A program made the translations under genes and the position numbers. Source: Halorubrum xinjiangense (GTDB lineage: Archaea; Halobacteriota; Halobacteria; Halobacteriales; Haloferacaceae). Taken from it: 64,000 nt of DNA. How positions within the stretch are numbered: position 1 is the first letter of the stretch; each line of letters opens with the position of its first letter. The notes below the pieces were generated by a model, which saw only the letters and a program-made list of their open reading frames with translations, was not told the origin of the DNA and made no database searches. This document shows, one piece after another, positions 7,741 through 16,093 of the stretch. The stretch lies in contig NZ_FNBO01000004.1 in the NCBI RefSeq assembly GCF_900102375.1, positions 186,001-250,000 of the forward strand. The letters run 5' to 3'.

Positions 7741-8820
7741 CTAGAACCCGTCCTCGAAGACGAACGTCCCGTTCCGCTGGACCACCTCGCCGTCGACCTC
7801 GATGACGGAGTCCTCGCTCATGTCGACGATCATGTCGACGTGCTCGGCGGACTCGTTGACCGCGTTCTCCTCGCCGACCGTTTCCGGGTACGCGGAGCCG
7901 ACCGCCATGTGGACGGTGTCGCCCATCTTCTCGTCGAACAGCATGTTGTAGGTAAATCGGTCGATCTGGCGGTTCATCCCGATCCCCAGTTCGCCGAGGC
8001 GACGGGAGCCCTCGTCGGTGTCGAGGATGCCGGAGAGCAGGTCCTCGTTGCGCTCGGCGGAGTGCGAGACGACCTCGCCGTCCTCGAACCGGAGCCGAAC
8101 GCCGTCGATCTCGCGGCCGTAGCGGTAGAGGGGGAGATCGAAGTGGACCTCGCCGTCGACGCCGTCGCGCGTCGGGGCGGTGAACACCTCGCCGCCGGGG
8201 AGGTTCGCCTCGCCGTAGTCGTTGAGCGTGGAGTTGCCGGAGACGTCGAGGGTGAGATCGGTCTCCTCGCCCGATTTGATCCGGACCTCGTCGGCGTCGT
8301 CCAGAATCTCGACCATGTTCGACTGGAACTCGCGCTGTTCGTCCCAGTCCAGCGAGACGGCGTCCCACACGAAGTTCTCGTACGCCTCGGTGCTCATCCC
8401 GGCCAACTGGGCGTGGCTCGCGGTCGGGTACTGCGTGAGACACCACGTCTTCGAGAGGCGCGTGCGCTTGACGTCCTCCATCGCGCGGTTGTACGCGGCG
8501 TTGGTCTCGGGGTCGACATCGGCGTCCTCGGTGGCGTTCGCGCCGCCGCGCGCGATGACGAAGACGTCCGCCTCCTCGTAGAGGGCGCGCCGGTGGCTCG
8601 GCTCGGAGAACTCCTCGGAGGAGCGCTTGAAGGCGCGCTGGGCGCGCTTCGAGTAGTTGAGGTAGACGGGGTTCGCCCCGCGGTCGCCACAGACCTCGTG
8701 GAGTGCGACGGCGAGGTCCTCGGCCTCCTTGGGCATCTGGATGACCACGTCGTCGCCCGACTCGATGCCGGTAGAGTGATCGGCGATTATCTCCGCGTGT
8801 TCGCGGATGCGTGCGTCCAT
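7741..8820 (-). CDS. M29-family aminopeptidase (thermophilic metalloprotease)
   Basis: A 359-residue cytosolic dizinc aminopeptidase of the AmpS/PepS type, releasing N-terminal amino acids from peptides downstream of the proteasome. N-terminal half has the REHAEIIADHSTGIESGDDV block; the C-terminal half carries the conserved FTAPTRDGVDGEV, and EVVSHSAERN and NRQIDRFTYNMLFDEKMGDT-type blocks that contribute metal-binding Glu and His residues. The ATG at 8820 is used; longer readings enter GC-rich intergenic DNA. Single gene, divergent from the M48 protease gene at 8963. Confidence 0.87.
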   Translation of the reverse strand: MDARIREHAEIIADHSTGIESGDDVVIQMPKEAEDLAVALHEVCGDRGANPVYLNYSKRAQRAFKRSSEEFSEPSHRRALYEEADVFVIARGGANATEDADVDPETNAAYNRAMEDVKRTRLSKTWCLTQYPTASHAQLAGMSTEAYENFVWDAVSLDWDEQREFQSNMVEILDDADEVRIKSGEETDLTLDVSGNSTLNDYGEANLPGGEVFTAPTRDGVDGEVHFDLPLYRYGREIDGVRLRFEDGEVVSHSAERNEDLLSGILDTDEGSRRLGELGIGMNRQIDRFTYNMLFDEKMGDTVHMAVGSAYPETVGEENAVNESAEHVDMIVDMSEDSVIEVDGEVVQRNGTFVFEDGF

Positions 8821-8962
8821 ACGTCTCGATTTCGCGGCCGGGGAATTACCGCTTTTCCTTCCGGCGGGCCGGGCGGGGGAGCGAGGCATCCGTAGCCCGA
8901 GAGGCGGATCGCCGGCGGTGCCGGCCGCAACGCGTTTGCCCCGCCGTCGCGTATTTTCGAAC

Positions 8963-9949
8963 ATGTCTCGGCTCGCGTTCCGCGCGGCCGCGGCGGTCGT
9001 CGGCGTCGCCCTGCTCGCCGCCTACCTGACCGCGGCACTGTTCGTCGCCGACCTGCTGTGCGCGGCCTGGGCCGCCCGGCCCGACCTCTCAGTCCTCCTC
9101 GCGCTGGTGGCCGCGGGGACGCTCGGGTCGGCGTACCTCAGCTACCGGCTCGGCATGGCGCAGATCCTCGCGAACTTGGAGGGTGATCGCGTCCCTCGGA
9201 GACGGGCGCCGGACCTCCACCGTCGGATCGACGCGCTCGCGGCGCGGATGGACGTCGCGCGCCCGGAGCTGTACGTCACCGACGCCCGCGCGCCCAACGC
9301 GTTCGCAGTCGGGGGCGGGAGCGACGCCGGCGCGCTGGTGGTCGACCGGTCGCTGTTCCGACTGCTCTCGCCGCGCGAGATAGAGGCGATCCTCGCGCAC
9401 GAGCTGGCGCACTTGGAGACGAACGACGGGTTCGCGATCGCGATGGCCGACGGGGTCGGGCGCTCGCTGGTGGGGATCGCCACGGTGGCGGCGCTGCCGG
9501 CGCTGCTCGCGCTCTCGGGGCTCGCCGCCGCTTCGGCGTGGATCCGCGGGCGGCCGGGCGACCGGTCGGGCCCCTTCGCGCGCCTCCACCGGGCGCTCGC
9601 CGGCGCGCTGTTCGCGGGGTTCGTCCTCGCGACGCTCGTCGCGCGATCGCGGTCGCGTAGCCGCGAGTTCGCGGCCGACGACCGCGCGGCCGAGGTGACC
9701 GGCGACCCGCTGGCGCTCGCGCGGGCGCTCCGCCGGATCGAGCGCGCGACCGAACCGACGTGGCGGTTCGCGCCCTTCTCGACGCACAAGCGGACCGGCG
9801 AGCCGGCCGAGCGCTGGCTGTCGACGCACCCCTCGACCGACGAGCGCGTCGAGCGCCTGCGGGAGATGGCCGAGTCGCAGGGGCCGACGCGGCGGATCCC
9901 GGCGGGGCCGTCGCGGGCGGCCGTCGGGCGAGGGCGATCGCGGCGGTGA
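8963..9949 (+). CDS. M48-family metalloprotease (HtpX-like)
   Basis: A 328-residue membrane zinc protease. Two transmembrane segments occupy residues ~5-60; the zinc site is HELAH at 146-150 and the third ligand is Glu235 in REFAADDRA. A further hydrophobic pair lies between them (~165-225). The C-terminal STHPSTDERVERL block is typical of HtpX. The family degrades misfolded membrane proteins. The last ~35 residues are Arg/Pro-rich and unlike the acidic average. Convergent with the acetamidase gene, with repeat element B lying between. Confidence 0.9.
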   Translation: MSRLAFRAAAAVVGVALLAAYLTAALFVADLLCAAWAARPDLSVLLALVAAGTLGSAYLSYRLGMAQILANLEGDRVPRRRAPDLHRRIDALAARMDVARPELYVTDARAPNAFAVGGGSDAGALVVDRSLFRLLSPREIEAILAHELAHLETNDGFAIAMADGVGRSLVGIATVAALPALLALSGLAAASAWIRGRPGDRSGPFARLHRALAGALFAGFVLATLVARSRSRSREFAADDRAAEVTGDPLALARALRRIERATEPTWRFAPFSTHKRTGEPAERWLSTHPSTDERVERLREMAESQGPTRRIPAGPSRAAVGRGRSRR

Positions 9950-9984
9950 TGGGAGACACGACGCGAGAGTCGGACGCTACTGCG

Positions 9985-10430
9985 GTGGCGCGTGCCGACG
10001 AGCGCCCGGAGGGCGCGAGTCGCACGCGCGAGGGACGCCGCGAGCGAAGCGAGCGGCGAGGCTGGGGAGGCGTGAGGCGCGGTCGCTGTGCGGGGCGGGA
10101 CTCAAAGGGGCAGTCGCGAGGGCGGCGCAGACGACGTAAGCACCACAGTGAGGGAACGAACGGAGTGAGTGACCGAGCGAGGAGCGCAACGAGTGTGCGC
10201 CGCCCTCGCGGCTGGGGCTTTGGCGGAGTTCGTCGCGGAGTCACCGGCAGCAATGTATAAACGAGCGGCTGGGGCTTTGGCGGAGTTCGTCGCGGAGTCA
10301 CCGGCAGCAATGTATAAACGAGCGGCTGGGGCTTTGGCGGAGTTCGTCGCCGATCCGCCAGCAACCATTTATAAATAATCAGCCAGCGGTCTGGCAGTCT
10401 CCGATGTCGATCCGTCGGCAACGATTTATA
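9985..10430 (+). repeat. Structured intergenic element, copy B (core plus four tail units)
   Basis: P1 pairs 9988-9995 with 10022-10029 and is capped by GCGCCC/GGGCGC, a different but still complementary tip from copy A. P2 is a short GCCGC/GCGGC stem around a GAGCGAAGCGA loop. P3 pairs 10111-10129 with 10196-10214: all 19 positions pair, one as G-T. Tail units begin CTGGGG at 10212, 10269 and 10326 (57-bp steps); the first two tails are identical and end TGTATAAA, the third ends TTTATAAA, and a degenerate fourth ends TTTATA at 10424. The acetamidase stop codon lies inside this last unit. The element fills the space between two convergent genes. Confidence 0.88.
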
Positions 10431-11733
10431 CGTCGTACTGTTCGCGCGTCACGTCCCCGAGCCCCGACTCCGTAAGCACGTCCGACGGGACCAACATGTC
10501 GAGCTGGACGACCCCTGGGAGCCGGCCGATCTGGACGCCGCCGGTGAACGTACACCGGGCGCGGACCTCGCCCTCGGTCATGTCGAGCAGCGTCCCGGCG
10601 CGGTCGAAGGCGTTCTGCGTGGCGTCGTTGACGGTCGCGCCGGAGCCGATCACCTGGATCGGGGCGGCGTCGGTGTCGACGTCGACGCCGTGCTCCGCGC
10701 CGAGGTTCTCGCCGGCCGCGACCTCCTCGTCGCTGTACGGCGCGCTGATGAAGGGGAGGTCCTCCTCGTTCGGGAGGAGGACGGGACCGTCGAGGTCGAC
10801 GTCCTCGATCACCTCGACGTCCATCGTCACTGTCCCGCTCACGTCGGTGGTGTGTAAGGATAGCTCGCCGTCGCCCTGGTTCGCGTGGAGGTCGCCGACA
10901 TAGATCCCGCCGCCGTCGACGACGACCGGGCAGATCAGCGTCGCGCCCGCCCGGACCTCGGGGACGTCCATGTGGCCGTCGGTGCGCAGCTCAAGGTCCG
11001 CCTCCGTCTCGACGCCGTAGTCGTGGTCGGCGCCGATGAGGTTCTGCCCGAAGTCGCCCGCGTTGTGCGAGTCGGGCATCGTCACCGGCGGCGTGGTTCC
11101 GATGTTGCCGATGAACGGCCGGAGGCGGCCGAGCGCGCCCGGCATCCCGTCGGGCTCGTACAGCAGGATCGGGTGCTGTCGGGCGTTCTCGGGGATGTCC
11201 ATCACCTCGTCGGCGTCGAGCGCGAGCTCGTGGGCGCCGTCCGCATCGAGGGTGATCCCGACCGCGTTCTCGTGGTCGAACGCGACGGTGTAGCCGTACT
11301 CGAAGCCGAACGAGGAGGCGTTGGCGCCGCACTCCGCACAGCGGATCGCGTCCTCGCCGGTGCCCTCGACGACGGAGTCGGGCCACGTCGTGCCGCACTC
11401 CGGACAGCGGTGGTCGACGAATGGGTCGTCGCCGAACGCCTCGTCGCGCTCCGCCATCGACCCCGTGCTGGTCGCCATGCTCGTGACCTCGACGTCGCGG
11501 ATGTGGATCGCGACGGCGTCGCCGACCTCCGCGCCCTCGACGCGGATCGGTCGCGTCACCTCGTGGCCGCCCCGGAACGAGGGGGTCACCATCGGGCCCC
11601 AACAGCCCGGCGGCGTGTACGTTGTCACCGTCCCGCCGTCCGCGACCGTGCCCGCCCACTCCTGGTCGGGGCCGACGAGGCCGAGCGTGTACTGGTCGAC
11701 GTACAGCTCCTCTTGAACGCCTTGCTGTGACAT
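10426..11733 (-). CDS. Acetamidase/formamidase with inserted zinc ribbon
   Basis: A 435-residue FmdA/AmdA-family amidase, which hydrolyses short amides to ammonia and carboxylate. Family blocks are visible: YTPPGCWGPM near residue 40, GDAVAIHI, the HPIL/MPDSHNAGDFGQNL centre and the C-terminal half. Between residues 110 and 135 there are two CxxC pairs (Cys110, Cys113, Cys132, Cys135) forming a zinc-ribbon insertion that I do not associate with bacterial members. The start at 11733 is the first ATG before the conserved N-terminus. Monocistronic; its stop lies at the edge of repeat element B. Confidence 0.88.
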   Translation of the reverse strand: MSQQGVQEELYVDQYTLGLVGPDQEWAGTVADGGTVTTYTPPGCWGPMVTPSFRGGHEVTRPIRVEGAEVGDAVAIHIRDVEVTSMATSTGSMAERDEAFGDDPFVDHRCPECGTTWPDSVVEGTGEDAIRCAECGANASSFGFEYGYTVAFDHENAVGITLDADGAHELALDADEVMDIPENARQHPILLYEPDGMPGALGRLRPFIGNIGTTPPVTMPDSHNAGDFGQNLIGADHDYGVETEADLELRTDGHMDVPEVRAGATLICPVVVDGGGIYVGDLHANQGDGELSLHTTDVSGTVTMDVEVIEDVDLDGPVLLPNEEDLPFISAPYSDEEVAAGENLGAEHGVDVDTDAAPIQVIGSGATVNDATQNAFDRAGTLLDMTEGEVRARCTFTGGVQIGRLPGVVQLDMLVPSDVLTESGLGDVTREQYDV

Positions 11734-12196
11734 ACCGTGTCAACATACAGCGCAGACCGAGATAATCCTACTGCTCGCGGAGGAAACCGAGGGGAGGAGC
11801 GTCCCGAGGGATGCCTGAGTCCGACGAGTCCGCAGACCATCGATGTTGAAACGGCGAGTTTTCGAGAGAAACCAGTATCAGGAATCGTCCGTTGCTGTTA
11901 GGTGGGCGAAACGACTCGATTCGGTCGGGAGCAAGCGGTCGTGATCCGAGGCCGAACCCGCGGACTGGAAAGGGAACCTCACTCGCGTTGAGGAGCCGAA
12001 ATGGTGTTTCTCGGCGTCATTGAACTTATCACCGGGTGACGCATTCTCGTTCGATTCCGGCGGGTACGGGTAACCCATACACCGACGCGGAGCGATACCT
12101 CACCTAGATCGTGACAGAAACGACGTGCGGGGTGCGGAGACCAAGTTCGTCGACTCAGTCAAGTTATTTATCAACTGAGGGATCATTCATGAGCGT
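11734..12196. other. Intergenic region without a recognised gene
   Basis: 463 bp between the acetamidase start and the PQQ-propeller gene. A 66-codon open frame on the minus strand (11878-12078) has no recognisable motif or promoter and is not called. The end of the region (12161-12175) has a clear TATA element. No repeat or RNA gene was seen. Confidence 0.5.
12167..12172 (+). promoter_or_regulatory. TATA box of the PQQ-propeller gene
   Basis: TTTATC 30 bp upstream of the ATG at 12197. It sits in a short inverted repeat, AGTT-ATTTATC-AACT, which might be read by a regulator. Confidence 0.6.
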
Positions 12197-14377
12197 ATGG
12201 TCGATCGCCCGGGACCTAGACTCGGCCGAGCAGGTCGTCGTCAAGTTCTCCGGACAGCCGGTGGTCTCGCCGCACTGAGCATCCTCGGGACGGGTGCCTC
12301 TACCACAGTCGCTGCCGATCCCGGTGACGAGCAATGGACCTTCGAGACCGGTGGTCCGGTCGACTCGTCGCCTACGGTTGTTGATGGAACCGCCTTCGTT
12401 ACAAATGTCAGCGGTGGTCTTTACGCGGTCGATATCGAGACTGGCAACCAGCAGTGGAGTTTCGAAATCGGCGAGTATGTTGAGTCGTCGCCGGCAGTAG
12501 TCGATGGCATCGTTTTTGCCGGAGGTCGAGTCGATGCGTTTGATATTCTGGACGGGACCGGTCGTCTTTACGCGTTAGATTCCGAGAGCGGAACTCAACA
12601 GTGGGCCTTCGAAACAGATGGTGTGATTAAGTCATCGCCGACGGTGCGTGATGGCACGGTCTTCGTTGGGAGTGACGGCGGAAAATTATACGCAGTAGAT
12701 GCTGAAACTGGTGGCCCACAGTGGACCTTTGATGTCAGAGGAGACAGCCTCATAATGAATTCAATTCAATCGTCGCCGACCGTAGTTGATGATTCCCTAT
12801 TCGTTGGAGATGGCCGCGGTACTCTTTATGCGATAGATGCCGAGACTGGCAACCGGCGGTGGGCCTTCGAAAGCACCCGAATTCGCTCGTCACCGACGGT
12901 CGCTGATGGGACCGTCTTTGTCGGGAGTTTCGACCACAACCTCTACGCGGTAGATGCCGAGACGGGCAACCAACAGTGGGCTTTCGAAACGGGCGACTTC
13001 ATCGCGTCGTCACCGACAGTGATTGATAGCACTGTCTTCGTCGGAAGTGATGACGGGTATCTCTACGCGGTGGATGCGGAAACGGGCGACCAGGAGTGGG
13101 CCTTCCAAACCGGCGGCAGGATCAGATCGTCACCGACGGTAGTTGACGGAACGGTCTTGGTCGGGAGCAGTGACGGAAATATCTGCGCGGTGGATACAGA
13201 GACGGGCGATCAACGATGGGAGTTCGAAATCGGCAGTGGAGTCAACTCGTCGCCGACGGTGGTCGATGGGACCGTCTTCGTCGGGAGTGCCGACGGCAAC
13301 CTCTACGCGGTGGCTACCGGTGTTGATGGCTCAAGCGAGGACTCTCGTGTGCTGCTTGGGACGCTAGGCCACCACGGCGACCGGCGGTTTGCTAATCAAT
13401 CAATCGACATTCCCGCCCATGCGCTGTACACCTCGTGGGTGCGGAATAATGCTGACTGGCTTGCCATTGGGGGTGTAGGGATCGGGGGCGGTATCGGTGG
13501 GATATCGCTGATCCGGCGACGCGAGGATACCCGAGAATCTAAACAGGATCCCCCAAACGAGTCGAGTGGAGAGTCGTCTGCCATGCCTCCCTCGGAGACG
13601 GCGCAGTCGACGACCCCCACAGATCAGTCCGGAACCGACGCTTCATCGAGGGTCGACGAGTTCCGGTCGGAAGCGGAAACGGCCCTCGAGATGGCGGTCG
13701 CCGCCAAGGAGAACAACCTGTTCGACGAGGCGGAGGACGCCTACGACGTGGCCCTCACCCAGTACGAGGCTGCCCTCGACGAACTCGACGCCGGTGACGC
13801 AGAGACACGCACGAAGGTCGAAGAGTCCATCGACGCGGCCCATGCTGAACTGACGGCGCTCGAAACCCTCCACGAGCAACAGGAGGAGATCATCGAGACG
13901 CTGGAAACGGCCGAACACAGCTTTCAGGTGGCTATCATGGCCTACGTAGAGGGTAGCCAGACGCTCGCGCGAATTCGCTTCCGACAGGCCCGAGATTCGT
14001 TTGCGGAAGCCGTCGATATCGTTGAGGACAGCGACGAGGACCTCCTTTCACCGCCCGTGGAAGTGAGTGTCCAGCCCGATCGAGAGTTGGCGTCGACGGC
14101 GCTGAGCGAGTTACCGGCGGTGCCGGAGGCGGCGGTAGCGTCGCTATCCGACGCCGGAGTCAACGAGATCGACGAACTCGAAGAGCGCGAGGAACCACCG
14201 TGGCCACCCACTCCCGTCGAAACGCTAGCGACCGAAGAGACGACGAGCGATCGGGTGGAAACGACGCTGACGCTGTTGTCGTGGTGGGAGGACACCGACA
14301 GCCACGAGTTCGAGACCGCGGCAGCAGTCTCACGCCGACGCGACCAAGCCGAGTACGGGTTCGCCCGGAGTTCGTAG
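12197..14377 (+). CDS. Secreted, membrane-anchored PQQ-like beta-propeller protein
   Basis: A 726-residue protein. The N-terminus has a Tat signal (Arg14-Arg15 in GRRQVLRTAGG, then a hydrophobic stretch ending near ...AADP). Residues ~45-370 are about eight PQQ-like propeller blades, each reading roughly SSPTVVDGTVFVGS-D-LYAVDAETG-QQW-FE. A transmembrane helix follows at ~418-438 with Arg-rich inside anchor, then a cytoplasmic acidic/Ser-rich linker and a helical, coiled-coil/TPR-like region (~485-640). The topology suggests an outside sensor or scaffold with an intracellular helical tail. Propeller codons are visibly less GC-biased than in neighbours, hinting at lateral gain of that half. 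No cofactor site is proven. Confidence 0.82.
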   Translation: MVDRPGPRLGRAGRRQVLRTAGGLAALSILGTGASTTVAADPGDEQWTFETGGPVDSSPTVVDGTAFVTNVSGGLYAVDIETGNQQWSFEIGEYVESSPAVVDGIVFAGGRVDAFDILDGTGRLYALDSESGTQQWAFETDGVIKSSPTVRDGTVFVGSDGGKLYAVDAETGGPQWTFDVRGDSLIMNSIQSSPTVVDDSLFVGDGRGTLYAIDAETGNRRWAFESTRIRSSPTVADGTVFVGSFDHNLYAVDAETGNQQWAFETGDFIASSPTVIDSTVFVGSDDGYLYAVDAETGDQEWAFQTGGRIRSSPTVVDGTVLVGSSDGNICAVDTETGDQRWEFEIGSGVNSSPTVVDGTVFVGSADGNLYAVATGVDGSSEDSRVLLGTLGHHGDRRFANQSIDIPAHALYTSWVRNNADWLAIGGVGIGGGIGGISLIRRREDTRESKQDPPNESSGESSAMPPSETAQSTTPTDQSGTDASSRVDEFRSEAETALEMAVAAKENNLFDEAEDAYDVALTQYEAALDELDAGDAETRTKVEESIDAAHAELTALETLHEQQEEIIETLETAEHSFQVAIMAYVEGSQTLARIRFRQARDSFAEAVDIVEDSDEDLLSPPVEVSVQPDRELASTALSELPAVPEAAVASLSDAGVNEIDELEEREEPPWPPTPVETLATEETTSDRVETTLTLLSWWEDTDSHEFETAAAVSRRRDQAEYGFARSS

Positions 14378-14391
14378 GGGAACTGGTGCTT

Positions 14392-14399
14392 TTTATAAA
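14392..14399 (+). promoter_or_regulatory. TATA box of the HFX_2341-family regulator gene
   Basis: TTTATAAA located 29 bp upstream of the ATG at 14421; strong consensus and leaderless spacing. Confidence 0.65.
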
Positions 14400-14420
14400 C
14401 GGCACCGTTACGTCCCGCGT

Positions 14421-15416
14421 ATGCAGACCCACGTCGTGCCCGTCGGGTTCGACTACGACCGGATGATCGCCCCCCTCATCCGGGACCAGTTCGACGTCGA
14501 CCGCGTTATCCTATTGGAGGGGACCGTCGGCAGCGAGGCCAACGTCGAGTACTCGCGCAACATCGCGCGCAAGCTCGAACAGGACTTCACGAACCTCCTC
14601 GGCGCGGAAACGGTCCGCGAGCAGCTGACCGACGTGTACGACTACGACGCCGCCTTCGAGCGCGCCTTCGACCTCATCAACGCGGAGTTGGACCGAGACG
14701 AGGGCGTCGACGCGGCGGGCGACGAATCGGTCGACGAAGCGGAGTCGGGCGTCGACGGCGACGAGCGCGAGGTGTGGGTGAACCTCTGTTCGATGCCCCG
14801 CCCCGTCTCGTTCGCGTTCGCGACCGCGGCCCACTCGATCATGGTCGAGCGGCAGGCGGACCGCGACCGCATCCACACCTACTACACGGCCACCGAGAAG
14901 TACTTAGAGACCGAACTCGCGGAGGAGCTGCGCGCAACGCGCGACCTCCTGCGCGACCTCGACGACGGGAGCGACGCCGAGGCGCTGGCGGACGCGGGCG
15001 TCGACCCCGACCGCGTCGCGGACCGGCTCGCGAGCACCACGGACCTCCTCGCGGAGTTCGACGAGCGCGGGACCACCATCGGCGCGAAGAAAATCGGCGA
15101 CCGCCACGTGATCGAGCTGCCGGTCGCCTCCTTCCAGAACGTCAAACCGTTCGAGGAGCTGGTCCTCTTCACGCTGGGCGAGCACGGCGAGTTCGAGTCC
15201 GTCTCGGAGCTGGCCGAGACGCTCGCCGCCGAGCTCAACGAGGAGTACACCGACTCGTTCCGCTCGAAGGTGATCTATAACGTCGACCGGCTCGGGCCCG
15301 GCGGCAAGGGGTACATCGAGCGCGAGGAACACGGGAAATCCTACCGGACGAGCCTCTCGCGGATCGGCCAGCTGTGGGTCCGCGCGCACGCTGACGAAGA
15401 TCGAGACGTGGCGTGA
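14421..15416 (+). CDS. HFX_2341-family (DUF6293) predicted transcriptional regulator
   Basis: A 331-residue haloarchaeal protein beginning MQTHVVPVGFDYDRM. Residues ~1-190 form an alpha/beta domain resembling CARF-like/DUF6293 folds (IIL-EGTVGSEANVEYSR, VNLCSMPRPVSFAFATAA). The C-terminal ~100 residues (VKPFEELVLFTLGEHGEFESVSELAETLAAE, then KSYRTSLSRIGQLWVRA) look like a winged helix. The CARF-like fold suggests binding of a nucleotide ligand, but this is inference. A TATA box fixes the start. It is followed by repeat element C in the opposite orientation. Confidence 0.78.
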   Translation: MQTHVVPVGFDYDRMIAPLIRDQFDVDRVILLEGTVGSEANVEYSRNIARKLEQDFTNLLGAETVREQLTDVYDYDAAFERAFDLINAELDRDEGVDAAGDESVDEAESGVDGDEREVWVNLCSMPRPVSFAFATAAHSIMVERQADRDRIHTYYTATEKYLETELAEELRATRDLLRDLDDGSDAEALADAGVDPDRVADRLASTTDLLAEFDERGTTIGAKKIGDRHVIELPVASFQNVKPFEELVLFTLGEHGEFESVSELAETLAAELNEEYTDSFRSKVIYNVDRLGPGGKGYIEREEHGKSYRTSLSRIGQLWVRAHADEDRDVA

Positions 15417-15440
15417 ATAGATTCGGGAGACTCGGTCGCA

Positions 15441-15958
15441 TACTTATAAATCGACACTGGCAGATCGGCTACTAACACCCCCAAAGCCCCAGCTGATCGC
15501 TTATAAATGGCTGATTTCGGATCGACGGCGAACGCCTCCAAAGCCCCAGCCGCGAGGCTATAAACAGTTGATTGCGGATCGGCGAAGAACACCGCCAAAG
15601 CCCCAGTCGCGAGGCTATAAACAGTTGATTGCGGATCGGCGGAGAACACCACCAAAGCCCCAGCCGCGAGGCTATAAACAGTTGATTGCGGATCGGCGGC
15701 GAACACCGCCAAAGCCCCAGTCGCGAGGCGGGCGCACACTCGTTGCGCTCCTCGCTCGTTCGCTCCGCTCACTCGCTGCGGTGCTTACGTCGTCTGCGCC
15801 CGCCTCGCGACTGCCCCTTTGAGTCCCACCCAGCACCGCCCCGCACAGCACCGCAGCCTCAAGCCTCCCCAACCTCGCGGCTCCCTCGCTTCGCTTCGGT
15901 CGCCGCGTCCCTCGCGCGTGCTCCTCGCGGCCTCCGGCCGCTCGCAGGCACGCGCCAC
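15441..15958 (-). repeat. Structured intergenic element, copy C (core plus five tail units)
   Basis: Minus-strand copy. P1 pairs 15948-15955 with its partner near 15915 and has tip GCGGCC/GGCCGC. P2 is GCGGC/GCCGC, the reverse order of copies B and E, so both strands have switched. P3 pairs 15795-15813 with 15718-15736 over 19 perfect pairs although its inner sequence (GAGGCGGGCGCA) differs from copy B (GAGGGCGGCGCA). Tail units begin at fwd positions 15720, 15663, 15606, 15549 and 15492 (CTGGGG on the minus strand), all 57 bp apart; several end TTATAG or TTTATAA. A TTTATAAA box lies just before the core at about 15966-15973. The element separates the regulator gene from cofH. Confidence 0.87.
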
Positions 15959-16062
15959 CGCAGTTGTTTATAAATATATGTCGCGGCGCGCGAATTTACT
16001 TATAAACAGACGTTCGCGATCGGCGCCGTCGTTCCGACTCGATCGGTGTCGCGACCCGCCCG

Positions 16063-16068
16063 TTTATC
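16063..16068 (+). promoter_or_regulatory. TATA box of cofH
   Basis: TTTATC 31 bp upstream of the ATG at 16094. Confidence 0.6.
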
Positions 16069-16093
16069 AGGGTGGAACCGGGAGCGTTAGGGG

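Noticed and set aside
10169..10378. The 57-bp tail units as a protein of 19-residue repeats (AAGALAEFVAESPAAMYKR-like)
   Set aside because: 57 is a multiple of 3, so a frame stays open in copies A, B and C. However copy E has in-frame TAA stops, copy D breaks the period, and the conserved bases fall at third codon positions too (CTGGGGCTTTGG is invariant). Conservation is at the nucleotide level.
11878..12078. A 66-codon minus-strand frame in the acetamidase/PQQ gap
   Set aside because: No recognisable motif, no promoter, and codon usage does not resemble neighbouring genes.
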